Assembly: GCF_000688475.1 (NCBI RefSeq)
Contig: NZ_JIAN01000006.1
Location: 780,866 to 844,865, forward strand
DNA length: 64,000 nt
Direction: 5' to 3'
From: Cellulomonas sp. URHE0023
GTDB lineage: Bacteria > Actinomycetota > Actinomycetes > Actinomycetales > Cellulomonadaceae
The notes beneath the pieces were generated by a model, which was not told where the DNA came from, did no database searches, and worked only from the letters and a program-made list of their open reading frames with translations. Every line of letters starts with the position of its first letter. Within the stretch, counting starts at the first letter, position 1. This document shows positions 20,173 through 29,085 of the stretch, in pieces. The position numbers were made by a program, and so were the translations under genes.

Positions 20173-20184
20173 TACGATCGTCGG
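20173..20184 (+). promoter_or_regulatory. Candidate -10 element TACGAT, six bases before GTG 20185
   Basis: TACGAT at 20173-20178 fits the TANNNT consensus well, with six bases (cgtcgg) to GTG 20185, again a leaderless arrangement. Confidence 0.55.
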
Positions 20185-21159
20185 GTGCAGCCCACCCCCG
20201 AGCACGCGACCTCTCGCCGCACCCGCGCCCGGTGGCTCAAGACAGCGGGCGCCGTCCTCGTCGTCGGGTTCGTCGCCGTGTTCGTCGCCGGGCAGTGGTC
20301 GGAGATCGTCGACGCCGTCCGTCGCCTGGATGCGGCGAGTCTCGCCGGATCGCTCGGGTTCGTCCTGGTCGGTCTGGCCGCGGCCGCCCTGTCGTGGCGG
20401 GCGGTGCTGGCAGGCATGGGCTCCCCCTTGCCCGTCTCGGCGGCCGCACGCGTGTACTTCCTGTCCCAGCTCGGCAAGTACATCCCCGGCAGCATCTGGC
20501 CGGTCCTCGCGCAGACCGAGCTGTCGACGGAGTACGGCGTCCCCCGGGCCCGGGCCGCGTCCGCGGCACTCACCCAGCTGGTCGTCGGGCTGGTCGTGGG
20601 CATCGTCGTCGCGGGCTCGACCCTGTCCGTCGCATCTGCCGACGCGGTGCGCGCGTACTGGTGGCTGCTCTTCGTGGCGGTTGCAGGCATCGTGATGCTG
20701 GTCCCCCCGGTGTTCAACCGCGTGGTCGCCCTCGCACGCCGCGTCCTGCGCCGTCCCGGCAGTGACGAGATCTCAGGGCGGACGCTCGTGCGGTCGTCGG
20801 CGTGGGCCGTCCTGATGTGGGTTGCGTTCGGCGCCCACCTGTGGCTGCTCGCGGCCGGCTCGGGTGTCTCGTCGGCGAAGCTCGGGCTGCTCACCACCGG
20901 CGCGTACGCGCTGGCCTGGGTGGTCGGGTTCGTGATCGTCGTCCTCCCGGCCGGGGCGGGGGCACGCGAGGCCGCGCTCGTGCTGGCCCTCTCACCGGTC
21001 ATGGACCGTTCCACCGCGCTCGCGCTCGCGCTCGTCAGCCGCGCGCTGATGATCGCGGGCGACTTCCTCAGTGCCGGGGCCGCCGTGCTCGCCGAGAACC
21101 GGCACCGCGCGATGCTGGCCCGCCGGGCGCCGGGATCCACCCCTCGCGACGACCAGTGA
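20185..21159 (+). CDS. Lysylphosphatidylglycerol synthase TM-region / flippase-like family protein
   Basis: 324 residues with about eight hydrophobic helices. The motif FLSQLGKYIPGSIWPVLAQ at about 92-110 is the signature of the family that includes the membrane part of MprF and AglD/DPM-associated proteins. There is no soluble aminoacyl-transferase domain, so it is not a complete MprF. Such stand-alone proteins in glycosylation loci are thought to move or present lipid-linked sugars. The following GT-C-like gene starts 71 bases downstream. Confidence 0.9.
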   Translation: MQPTPEHATSRRTRARWLKTAGAVLVVGFVAVFVAGQWSEIVDAVRRLDAASLAGSLGFVLVGLAAAALSWRAVLAGMGSPLPVSAAARVYFLSQLGKYIPGSIWPVLAQTELSTEYGVPRARAASAALTQLVVGLVVGIVVAGSTLSVASADAVRAYWWLLFVAVAGIVMLVPPVFNRVVALARRVLRRPGSDEISGRTLVRSSAWAVLMWVAFGAHLWLLAAGSGVSSAKLGLLTTGAYALAWVVGFVIVVLPAGAGAREAALVLALSPVMDRSTALALALVSRALMIAGDFLSAGAAVLAENRHRAMLARRAPGSTPRDDQ

Positions 21160-21230
21160 GCCCTCGGGGCCACAGACGGCGCGGATAGGGTCGCCGTGCC
21201 GATCCGCCGACGAGAGACGAGACTCCGCAC

Positions 21231-23336
21231 GTGAACCCACCGCACACGAGCACAGCGGCGCCGCAACGGGTGGCGCAGCCGCCGGCTCCCGTGCAACCCG
21301 AGCCCGCCCGTTGGGCCAGGGTCGTCGTGGGACTGCCCGACCGGATCGTGATGCTGCTGTTCTGGTGCGCACTGGTCGTATCCGGGTGCGTGCTCGTCTC
21401 GCAGTTCCGGCCGTACGTCGTGCTCCCGCTCCTCGCCGTGGTGGTCGCGTCGACCTGGAGGTTCACGCCCGCGGCGCTCCCGGTCACTCGCGCGCACCTC
21501 GTATCGTCGATCGCCGCGCTCGGTGCGGGCCTCGTGTGGCTCGCCGTGAACCTCCCCTTCGCGTCCACGTTCATCACGGTCTGGCGCGACCCGGGCTTCC
21601 TCACGCTCGAGGGCCTGTGGCTGTCCGGCCATGCCTCCCCGGACATCCCCGTGGGGGCCGCGTCGAGCGTCCAGCACGCGATCCCCGGCCTGACGGCAGC
21701 GACCGGCGCGTACGACCTCGTCGGTGGGTCGTTGCAGGTGCAGGGCGCCAAGCTGCTGCCCGGGATGCTGGGCCTGGCGGGCTGGGCGGGCGGTGAGCAG
21801 GCGGTCCTGCGCGCCAACCTGCTCATCGGAGCCGTGGCGCTCCTCGCCGTGTTCGCGCTCGGTCGCCGGATCGTCCGACCTGCGTTCGCGCTGGTCCCCG
21901 TCACCGCGCTGGCGCTCTCGATGCCGATGATGGTCTTCTCGCGCGCCGCGTACACCGAGCCGCTCGCCATGGCTCTGGTGTTCGGTGGTCTCACGATGGC
22001 GTGGTCCGCGATCGAGACGCGGTCGTCGGCGCGCTACCTGGTCGCCGGCGGCATGATCGGCGCGACCGCCCTGGTGCGCATCGACGGCGCCGCAGCGGTC
22101 GTCGGGCTGATCGCCGGCATCGGGCTGACCGCAGCAGCGGCCGTACCGCCGCGCACCCGCCAGCGTCAGCTCGTGGCACTCGGGCTCGTCGCCGGCGGAG
22201 CGCTGTCGATGGTCCTGCTGGGCTACCTGGACCTGCGCCTGCACAGCGAGCAGTACCTCTACAACCAGTACGAGCAGTACACCTCGCTCATCGGTCTGCT
22301 CGTCGTAGCCGTCGCCGCTGTCGTCGCACTGGGGATGCTGCACCGGCTCGACCCCGCGCGGCGCTGGGTCCTGCTGCACCGGCGCAGGCTCGCGACCGCG
22401 GCGGCAGCGGCCGTCGGCGTCGTGGCTGTGTTCCTGGCCAGCCGGCCGATGTGGATGGTCAACCACCACGTCCCGGCGCACACCGGGTACTCCCACCACG
22501 TCGCGACGCTCCAGATGAACGCGCACGTGGCGGTCGACTCGACCCGCAGCTACGACGAGTCGTCCCTGTCGTGGCACGCCTGGTACTTCGGCTGGCCCAT
22601 GGTCGTGCTGGCGGTCGTCGGTCTGGCGATCGTCCTGCACCGGGTCGTCGCACGACGCGACCCGCGGCTCGCCCTCGTCTTCGGCGTCGTCGTCGCGCCG
22701 TCGTTGCTCTACCTGTGGGTCGTGAACATCACGCCCGACCAGATCTGGGCCATGCGGCGGTTCCTGCCCGTGACGATCCCCGGCTTCCTCCTCGCAGCGA
22801 CCGTCACGATCGACGTGCTCTGGTCCCGGCGGACTCAGGCGGGGCGCACGTTCGCCGCCATCGGCGCCGTCGCGGTCGCCGTCTTCCCCGCGCTCACGTG
22901 GGGACCCGCGATGGCGGCGGTCGAGCAGGACGGCCGACTGGGAGAGCTGCACGCGGCCTGCGACGCCATCGGGGACGACCCCGTCGTCTACGTGCATGTC
23001 GGAAAGGTGGCACCGCCCTACCTCGCGACGCTGCGGACGATGTGCGACGTGGAGGTCGTCCAGGCGCTGGAGCCGATGGGGAGGGGCGACCTGCGGGCGA
23101 TCCGTCAGGCCTGGGGCGACCAGGACGTCAAGGTCGTGACCTTCGTGCCCTACACGGTGAGCTGGCCGGACGGCGTGGCGCCCGAGCCCTTGCGCACCAG
23201 CACGATCACCTCGTGGCGCGAGCGCCTGCAGAAGATCCCGTACAGCGCCGACGAGACCACCTCGCGACTCTGGGTGGCGACGATCCGTCCCGACGGGACC
23301 CTCGAACCGGTCACCTCCGGTACTGCATCTCCTTGA
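21231..23336 (+). CDS. Large multi-pass membrane protein, GT-C glycosyltransferase-like
   Basis: 701 residues. About twelve hydrophobic helices are spread over residues 38-560, with a Pro-rich N-terminus and a C-terminal soluble part of about 140 residues. The first extracytoplasmic loop (about 105-165) and the FSRAAYTEPLAMAL helix resemble GT-C transferases that use polyprenyl-phosphate sugars outside the membrane. The GTG start follows TAGGGT at 21186-21191 with a leader of about 35 bases. The last 26 bases overlap the convergent GT2 gene. Confidence 0.8.
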   Translation: MNPPHTSTAAPQRVAQPPAPVQPEPARWARVVVGLPDRIVMLLFWCALVVSGCVLVSQFRPYVVLPLLAVVVASTWRFTPAALPVTRAHLVSSIAALGAGLVWLAVNLPFASTFITVWRDPGFLTLEGLWLSGHASPDIPVGAASSVQHAIPGLTAATGAYDLVGGSLQVQGAKLLPGMLGLAGWAGGEQAVLRANLLIGAVALLAVFALGRRIVRPAFALVPVTALALSMPMMVFSRAAYTEPLAMALVFGGLTMAWSAIETRSSARYLVAGGMIGATALVRIDGAAAVVGLIAGIGLTAAAAVPPRTRQRQLVALGLVAGGALSMVLLGYLDLRLHSEQYLYNQYEQYTSLIGLLVVAVAAVVALGMLHRLDPARRWVLLHRRRLATAAAAAVGVVAVFLASRPMWMVNHHVPAHTGYSHHVATLQMNAHVAVDSTRSYDESSLSWHAWYFGWPMVVLAVVGLAIVLHRVVARRDPRLALVFGVVVAPSLLYLWVVNITPDQIWAMRRFLPVTIPGFLLAATVTIDVLWSRRTQAGRTFAAIGAVAVAVFPALTWGPAMAAVEQDGRLGELHAACDAIGDDPVVYVHVGKVAPPYLATLRTMCDVEVVQALEPMGRGDLRAIRQAWGDQDVKVVTFVPYTVSWPDGVAPEPLRTSTITSWRERLQKIPYSADETTSRLWVATIRPDGTLEPVTSGTASP

Positions 23337-24255
23337 TCCGCTCGAGCTGGTCCTCGAGCAGCACACGGTTGACGCGCTGCAGGTCCGACAGCACGCCGAG
23401 CGACAGGGACAGCAGGGCCGCGACCGTCATGATCGAGCCGAAGATCAGCGACTGGACGTGCCCGCCCTGCCCGTCGGACGCGACCCAGAGCACGACGAAG
23501 CGCACGAACGGGACCAGCGCCAGCGCCCCGAACACGACCGTCAAGGTCAGGAAGATGACGTGCGGCTTGAACATCAGGTAGCTGCGCACGATCGCCGACG
23601 CCGACTTGAACATGTGGTGGTAGATCGTCTTGAAGAGGCGCGACTCGCGGGTCTCCGCATTGGTCACCACCGGGACGCTCTCGATGCGCAGCCGCTTGTG
23701 GCCCGCCTGGATGATCGTCTCCATGGTGTAGCTGAAGTCCGTGACGATGTTCAGCCGGAGCAGCGACGCTCGCGAGTAGGCCCGGAACCCGCTCGCCGCA
23801 TCAGGCAGGTCTGTGTCCGCTGCTCCGTTGACCACCCGGCTGCCCACGCGCTGCATCAGCTTCTTGAACCGCGAGAAGTGTTCGATGGTGGACGTCTGAC
23901 GGTCCGCGATGACGATGTCCGCACGGCCCTGGACGATCGGGCGCACCAGGTCGGGGATGCGGTCCTGGGGGTACTGGTTGTCGCCGTCCGTGTTCACGAC
24001 GATGTCCGCTCCGTGCGACAGCGCGTAGTCGACACCGTCGCGGAACGACCGCGCCAGGCCCATGTTCCGCGCGTGACGGACGACGTGTGTGATGCCGAGA
24101 CCCCGCGCCACCTCGACCGTCCGGTCCGTGGAGCCGTCGTCGATGATGAGGATCTCGACCTCGTCGACACCCTCGATGATGTGCGGGATCGACTTTAGGA
24201 CGTCGGGCAGCGTCGCCTCTTCGTTGAGGCACGGAACCTGGATGAAGATCTTCAT
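23311..24255 (-). CDS. Glycosyltransferase family 2, polyprenyl-phosphate sugar synthase type
   Basis: 314 residues. FIQVPCLNEEATLPDVL opens a DPM1-like GT2 domain, with IIDDGSTDRT, NTDGDNQYP as the DxD metal site and ASGFRAYSR. Two hydrophobic helices follow near the C-terminus (about 230-290), as in GtrB/DPM-type enzymes with membrane anchors. It would make polyprenyl-phosphate-linked sugar for the GT-C proteins, one of which (21231-23336) is its convergent neighbour; pairing is inference. The protein ends in a charged coiled-coil-like tail (DLQRVNRVLLEDQLERIKE). Confidence 0.92.
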   Translation of the reverse strand: MKIFIQVPCLNEEATLPDVLKSIPHIIEGVDEVEILIIDDGSTDRTVEVARGLGITHVVRHARNMGLARSFRDGVDYALSHGADIVVNTDGDNQYPQDRIPDLVRPIVQGRADIVIADRQTSTIEHFSRFKKLMQRVGSRVVNGAADTDLPDAASGFRAYSRASLLRLNIVTDFSYTMETIIQAGHKRLRIESVPVVTNAETRESRLFKTIYHHMFKSASAIVRSYLMFKPHVIFLTLTVVFGALALVPFVRFVVLWVASDGQGGHVQSLIFGSIMTVAALLSLSLGVLSDLQRVNRVLLEDQLERIKEMQYRR

Positions 24256-24335
24256 GACCGTCCTGTCGCCACGTCGCCTGCAGCATCGGCGTGGCCGCCG
24301 TGAGGCTCCCCGATGCTATCGGGGCGCCGCCCACG

Positions 24336-25526
24336 TCACGGCACGTCGGCCTGGACGACGACGCCGCCACCTCTGCCAGTCAGCGGACCGTCGCTCGCCG
24401 GGACGAACGCGACCTGTCCACGCTCCAGCGTCAACGCCGAACCGTCACCCGTCGCGATCGTGATCGCACCCTCGAGACACAGCAGGATGCGCGGCCCACG
24501 ACCCGGAAGTGGGTGCACCGCGTCGTCCCTGATCTCCGTCACGGACAGCTCGAAGTCGTCGACCGGCGCATAGAAGACACGCGTCGCGCCGTGGAACACC
24601 TCAGGGGCGATTCTGATGGGAGGAGCGGCGATGTAGTCCACGTTCCGCAGCACCTCGGGCACGTCGATGTGCTTGGGAGTGAGCCCGGCCCGCAGGACGT
24701 TGTCCGAGTTGGCCATGATCTCGACGCCCATACCGCGCAGGTACGCGTGCACACCGCCGGCGGGCATGAACATCGCGTCACCAGGCTGCAGGGTGACCGG
24801 GTTGAGCAGCAGCGAGATCACCACGCCAGGGTCGCCGGGGTACGCCTCCTGCAGCAGGGCGACGTTGCGGTCCGCGCGCGGCGACGGCGACCCGGTCGAG
24901 AGGCGACGCGCGCACGCATCCGCCACCTCGCAGACGGCCTCGGCGCTGGGGCGGGTCTCCGGCTCGAGGAGCAGCGTGAAGGCCGCACGGATCCCGTCGG
25001 GCGTCGGGTTCGCGATCAGGGCCTCGTGCAGCTCGCGGGCCAGCGGGGCGTCCAGGTCCGCCAGCAGCTCGGCTGCGCGGCGCGGTGCCCGGAAACCGCA
25101 CAGCGCGTCGAACCGGGTCAGCGCGTAGACCAGCTCGGGCTTGTGGTTGGTGTCGCGGTAGTTCCGGTGCGGGGCGTCGAGCGGGATGCCCGCCGCCTCC
25201 TCCTCCGCGTGACCCTTGCGTGCGCGCTCGATGTGCGGGTGCACCTGCAGCGACAGCGGCCGGTCGGCGGCGATGACCTTGAGCAGGTACGGCAGGACCG
25301 GGCCGAACCGCGTCACCACGTCCTGCCCGAGCGCACCCTCGGCGTCCGATGCGATCAGCTCGTCCAGCCCTCGCATCCCGTTGCTGAGCACCCGGGACGG
25401 AGCAGACGCGTGCGCACCCATCCACGCCTCAGCGACCAGGTCCGTCGTGGCAGGACCGAAGAGGTCCTGGATCGCGGTGGGCGAACCCCAGGCGTAGGGC
25501 TGGGTGGCGGGGGCAATCCTTAGCAC
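24336..25526 (-). CDS. manA: Mannose-6-phosphate isomerase, class I
   Basis: 396 residues. The type I PMI signature YRDTNHKPE is at 123-131, zinc-ligand motifs include QVHP at 94-97, and PGDAMFMPAGGVHAYLRG is the cupin part. The enzyme converts fructose-6-P to mannose-6-P and so opens the GDP-mannose route used with ManB. GTG 25526 is preceded by AAGAGGG at a suitable distance. It follows its divergently placed GT2 neighbour by about 80 bases, and the reading frame is intact and of normal length. Confidence 0.96.
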   Translation of the reverse strand: MLRIAPATQPYAWGSPTAIQDLFGPATTDLVAEAWMGAHASAPSRVLSNGMRGLDELIASDAEGALGQDVVTRFGPVLPYLLKVIAADRPLSLQVHPHIERARKGHAEEEAAGIPLDAPHRNYRDTNHKPELVYALTRFDALCGFRAPRRAAELLADLDAPLARELHEALIANPTPDGIRAAFTLLLEPETRPSAEAVCEVADACARRLSTGSPSPRADRNVALLQEAYPGDPGVVISLLLNPVTLQPGDAMFMPAGGVHAYLRGMGVEIMANSDNVLRAGLTPKHIDVPEVLRNVDYIAAPPIRIAPEVFHGATRVFYAPVDDFELSVTEIRDDAVHPLPGRGPRILLCLEGAITIATGDGSALTLERGQVAFVPASDGPLTGRGGGVVVQADVP

Positions 25527-25562
25527 TGAACCCTCTTCGATCGGCCGGCCGGACGGTGCATC

Positions 25563-26705
25563 CTACCGAGACGCCGGGTTCGTCCTGACAGAACGAGTAT
25601 TCGCTGACTCGAACGCGGAGACGTGCACGCGCGCCGCGGCGTCCCACGTGAAGGTCGCGGCACGCTGGAGTGCGGCGGTCGACAGGTCTGCGCGACGCTC
25701 GTCGTCAGCGAGCAAGGCGCGCAGCTCGCGGCCGATGCTCGTGTCGTCCGTACCGCAGTACGCGACCGCGTCCCCGCCGACCTCCGGCAGCGACAGCTCG
25801 CGCGTGGTCAGCACGGCTGCGCCGCACGCCATGGCCTCGAGCACGGGCAGCCCGAACCCCTCACCGAGGCTCGGGTAGGCGACGACGCGGGCGCCTGACA
25901 AGAAACCGGGCAGGTCCTCCAGCGGGAGGTACCCGGTACGTCTGGCGACCTTGTGCTCGGGCAGCGCAGCCAGCGTCGGCTCGACCTCGGTGTCCCAGCC
26001 CGGTCCCCCCGCCATCACGAGCGCCTCGTCGCGACCGTCGGTCGCCGCCACCCAGCCGCGGATGAGGGCCGGAACATTCTTGCGAGGCTCCAGGGTGCCC
26101 AGGAACGCGACGTAGGGCCGCTCCCCGATGTCGAGAGTCGCGCGAACGCGGGCACGCTCCGCGTCGTCGACCGGGTGGAAGATCGTCGTGTCGACGCCGT
26201 GGTACGCGACGTGGAACTGCGCCGCGTCCGCTCCTGCGAACCGCACGACCTCGGTGGCGGTCGCCTGCGACGGCACGACCAGCGCTGCCGCGTGCCGCAC
26301 CGCATAGCGGATCGCGCGGCGGAAGAAGCGCGCCTTGATCGGCGAGTGAAGCTCCGGATGGCTGAAGAAGGTGGCGTCGTGCAGGGTCACGACGACCGGG
26401 AGACCAGGCCGGACCGGCATCGTGTAGTGCGGGCTCAGCAGCACGTCGGCGTGCACGCGTCGGGCGACCCTGGGGAGCCCCAGCTGCTCCCAGAGCATGC
26501 GGACCGGGCGCTTGGCGGTGAGCGCCGGGGCCGCAACCAGCCGTGCGGCCGGCGCGATCGTCCGGAGCAGGTCCACGTCGCGCGGCTGACAGACGACGAC
26601 GACCTCGAGGTGCAGGTCCGTGAGCGCCGGAAGCAGGGCATCGACATACCGGCCGACTCCCCCGCGGTCGGCCGGGACCGCCGTCGCGTCGACCAGGATC
26701 CTCAT
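25563..26705 (-). CDS. Glycosyltransferase family 4
   Basis: 380 residues, GT-B fold. ILVDATAVPADRGGVGRYV has the glycine loop of the acceptor domain, [15 protein letters not shown] and SLGEGFGLPVLEAMACG are the donor-site signatures. The ATG overlaps the stop of the upstream GT4 gene (ATGA), so the two are translationally coupled. The C-terminal 20 residues are Arg/Ser-rich. Likely a mannosyl- or rhamnosyltransferase of the glycopolymer, but the sequence does not settle the donor. Confidence 0.93.
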   Translation of the reverse strand: MRILVDATAVPADRGGVGRYVDALLPALTDLHLEVVVVCQPRDVDLLRTIAPAARLVAAPALTAKRPVRMLWEQLGLPRVARRVHADVLLSPHYTMPVRPGLPVVVTLHDATFFSHPELHSPIKARFFRRAIRYAVRHAAALVVPSQATATEVVRFAGADAAQFHVAYHGVDTTIFHPVDDAERARVRATLDIGERPYVAFLGTLEPRKNVPALIRGWVAATDGRDEALVMAGGPGWDTEVEPTLAALPEHKVARRTGYLPLEDLPGFLSGARVVAYPSLGEGFGLPVLEAMACGAAVLTTRELSLPEVGGDAVAYCGTDDTSIGRELRALLADDERRADLSTAALQRAATFTWDAAARVHVSAFESANTRSVRTNPASR

Positions 26706-27826
26706 CGCAGCACCCCCTCGATCGTCGCGGCCATCTGCGCGCCGCTGCGCTCCCAAGTCCACGCCCGTGCACGCTCACTCGCCAGAGCCACCCGGCCGTC
26801 GTCGCGAGACCCGAGTCGTTCCGTCACCGCCCGAGCGAAGTCGCTCGGGTCGTCCGGGTCGGCATAGTCCACAAGGTCGGTCCCGATCTCATGGAAGGGA
26901 GGGATGTCGGACACCACGGCAGGGACGCCGCAGGACATCGCCTCGAGCAGTGGCAGCCCGAACCCCTCGTACCGGCTCGGGAAGACGAACAGGGCCGCGC
27001 CCGCGTAGACCGCTGGAAGGTCGGCGTCCTCCACGTACCCGGTGAACGTCACGCCTGCCAGGACGTCCGCCGGGATATCAGCCGGCGGCTGCTGCTCCCC
27101 CCAACCGGCACTCCCGACGACCACGAGCGGGTGCCGACGGCGCACGTCCGGGTCGAGCAGCGCCCACGCGCGGAGAAGAGTGACGAGGTTCTTGCGCGGC
27201 TCCAGGGTGCCGACCGCCAGCACGTAGCCATCGGGAAGCCGCGGGCCACCACTCGACCGTGGGGCGAGGAACTGCGGATCCAGGCCGCAGTCCACGAGAT
27301 GCACGGGCGCGTGCCCGGGGAACTCGGCGTCGATGCGGGACTCCGTGAACGGCGAGATGGTGGTGATGGCCGACGCCTCGGTCATCGTGCGGGGCACGTG
27401 CTTGCGCAGGTGGGCGAGGTTGCGCTTCTCGATGACGTCGGGCAGGTCGACGTACGCGAGGTCGAACACCGTCACGACCGACGGCGTGTTCGACACGGCC
27501 GGGAACGCCGTGTAGTTGGTGCTCACGAGCGCATCCGCCCGAGGCACCCACCGGTCCACCGGCATGCGCCCGACCAGCGAGTACACCGCCTGGTAGGCGC
27601 GGCGAGGGACCGGCAGGAACAGCCGCTCCACGTTGGGGAGCTCCGGCAGCAGGTAGGGGCGCGACCGGTCGTCCGAGAAGCCGACGACCACGAGCCGCCA
27701 GTCCGGGCGCGCAAGTGCGGTCTCGCGGAGCACGTTCGCGCTCCAACGTCCGATCCCGTCGGTGCGCCGCGAGACGGGAGTTCCGTCGACGAGGATGGTG
27801 GGTCCGGCGGATGTGTGTCCCTGCAC
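26702..27826 (-). CDS. Glycosyltransferase family 4
   Basis: 374 residues from GTG 27826, preceded by GAAGAGG. It has [36 protein letters not shown] and [17 protein letters not shown], the standard GT4 donor signatures. It is the first gene of a two-GT4 unit and is divergent from rmlA with 97 bases between. Its upstream 30 bases resemble those of manA (21 of 30 identical, core TCGAAGAGG), which may point to common control. Confidence 0.93.
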   Translation of the reverse strand: MQGHTSAGPTILVDGTPVSRRTDGIGRWSANVLRETALARPDWRLVVVGFSDDRSRPYLLPELPNVERLFLPVPRRAYQAVYSLVGRMPVDRWVPRADALVSTNYTAFPAVSNTPSVVTVFDLAYVDLPDVIEKRNLAHLRKHVPRTMTEASAITTISPFTESRIDAEFPGHAPVHLVDCGLDPQFLAPRSSGGPRLPDGYVLAVGTLEPRKNLVTLLRAWALLDPDVRRRHPLVVVGSAGWGEQQPPADIPADVLAGVTFTGYVEDADLPAVYAGAALFVFPSRYEGFGLPLLEAMSCGVPAVVSDIPPFHEIGTDLVDYADPDDPSDFARAVTERLGSRDDGRVALASERARAWTWERSGAQMAATIEGVLR

Positions 27827-27923
27827 GAAAACCTCTTCGACTTGGCGGCCGGTCGCAGCACTTTACCTAGGGCCACGTGATGCGGTTCGATCGCGCCCGC
27901 TGAATACGTCAGACTGTCGACCC

Positions 27924-28793
27924 ATGCGAGGGATCATCTTGGCCGGCGGCTCCGGCACGCGACTGCACCCGATCACGCTCGGGGTGAGCAAGCAGCTCGT
28001 TCCTGTCTACGACAAGCCGATGATCTACTACCCCCTGTCGACACTGATCCTGGCGGGCATCCGCGATGTTCTGATCATCACGACTCCGCACGATGCCGAG
28101 CAGTTCCAGCGCCTCCTCGGCGACGGCTCGCAGTTCGGGATCTCCATCACCTACACGGTCCAGGCCGAGCCGAACGGTCTCGCGCAAGCGTTCGTGCTGG
28201 GTGCGGACTTCGTCGGGAACGACTCGACCGCCCTCGTGCTCGGGGACAACATCTTCTACGGCCCGGGCCTCGGCTCGACACTGCAGCGGTTCGAGGACAT
28301 CGAGGGTGGCGCCGTCTTCGCGTACCGCGTCGCCGACCCGACCTCTTACGGCGTCGTCGAGTTCGACGAGTCGGGTCGCGCTCTGTCCCTCGAGGAGAAG
28401 CCCGCCGTACCGCGATCGAACTACGCCGTGCCCGGCCTCTACTTCTACGACAACGACGTCATCGCGATCGCTCGGGACCTCCAACCGTCGGCCCGCGGCG
28501 AGTATGAGATCACCGACGTCAACCGCACCTACCTCGAGCAGGGACGCCTTCAGGTCGAGGTACTCCCCCGCGGCACCGCGTGGCTCGACACCGGGACGTT
28601 CGACTCGCTCCTCGAGGCCAGCGACTACGTCCGGACGATCGAGCACCGGCAGGGGCTCAAGATCGGAGCGCCCGAAGAGGTCGCGTGGCGCCGCGGCTTC
28701 CTCTCCGACGACGACCTGTGCGTCCGCGCCGAGCAGCTCGTGAAGTCGGGCTACGGCACATATCTCCTGGGCCTTCTGGAGACCGACCGATGA
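27924..28793 (+). CDS. rmlA: Glucose-1-phosphate thymidylyltransferase
   Basis: 289 residues, full length. The nucleotide-binding loop [11 protein letters not shown] is at 6-16, with [20 protein letters not shown] and [14 protein letters not shown] typical of RmlA. It makes dTDP-glucose from glucose-1-P and dTTP, the first step to dTDP-L-rhamnose. RmlC and RmlD are encoded about 10 kb away; rmlB is not in this window. No Shine-Dalgarno sequence is evident. The TGA overlaps an ATG that opens a 20-codon remnant. Confidence 0.97.
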   Translation: MRGIILAGGSGTRLHPITLGVSKQLVPVYDKPMIYYPLSTLILAGIRDVLIITTPHDAEQFQRLLGDGSQFGISITYTVQAEPNGLAQAFVLGADFVGNDSTALVLGDNIFYGPGLGSTLQRFEDIEGGAVFAYRVADPTSYGVVEFDESGRALSLEEKPAVPRSNYAVPGLYFYDNDVIAIARDLQPSARGEYEITDVNRTYLEQGRLQVEVLPRGTAWLDTGTFDSLLEASDYVRTIEHRQGLKIGAPEEVAWRRGFLSDDDLCVRAEQLVKSGYGTYLLGLLETDR

Positions 28794-28852
28794 CCACGGC
28801 ACGGTCCGATATCGCGACCGTCCGGCTCGACCGCCTTTCGCGCGCCTGGTAG
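28790..28852 (+). pseudogene. 20-codon remnant frame coupled to rmlA (ATGA overlap)
   Basis: An ATG overlapping the rmlA stop opens a frame that ends after 20 codons ([20 protein letters not shown]). The overlap and start look like a normal operon junction in this genome, so I read this as the 5' end of a once longer gene, cut where the lower-GC block begins. It could be chance. Nothing in the remaining sequence identifies the lost gene. Confidence 0.35.
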
Positions 28853-29085
28853 CCGACAGGCCGCTCCTCCACGACTTCGCGACCGACATGAACTGATGCT
28901 GCGGCCACAGGTCGACGGCATCCACACCAGCCAAGATCACACGCCGCCACGCGGACGTCGACGAGAAGGGCGTACCTCCCGACCTGACGCGGCTGCGCTT
29001 GACGCCCACAGGGCCGATACAGCATTGGTCCGTCCAGCTGAGGGCGGCCGCACGGGATGCGGAGCCGACGCGCACCGTGCGGTCT
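28853..29085. other. Non-coding junction between rmlA remnant and low-GC block
   Basis: I see no convincing gene, tRNA or strong hairpin here. GC is still high on the left and falls sharply from about 29085. It is a candidate breakpoint of the rearrangement discussed in the findings. Confidence 0.4.

Noticed and set aside
20172..23366. Minus-strand open frame of 1064 codons
   Set aside because: It runs antisense to the flippase-like and GT-C genes, is rich in Arg/Asp/Gly/His with no fold or motif, and reflects high GC that removes stop codons.
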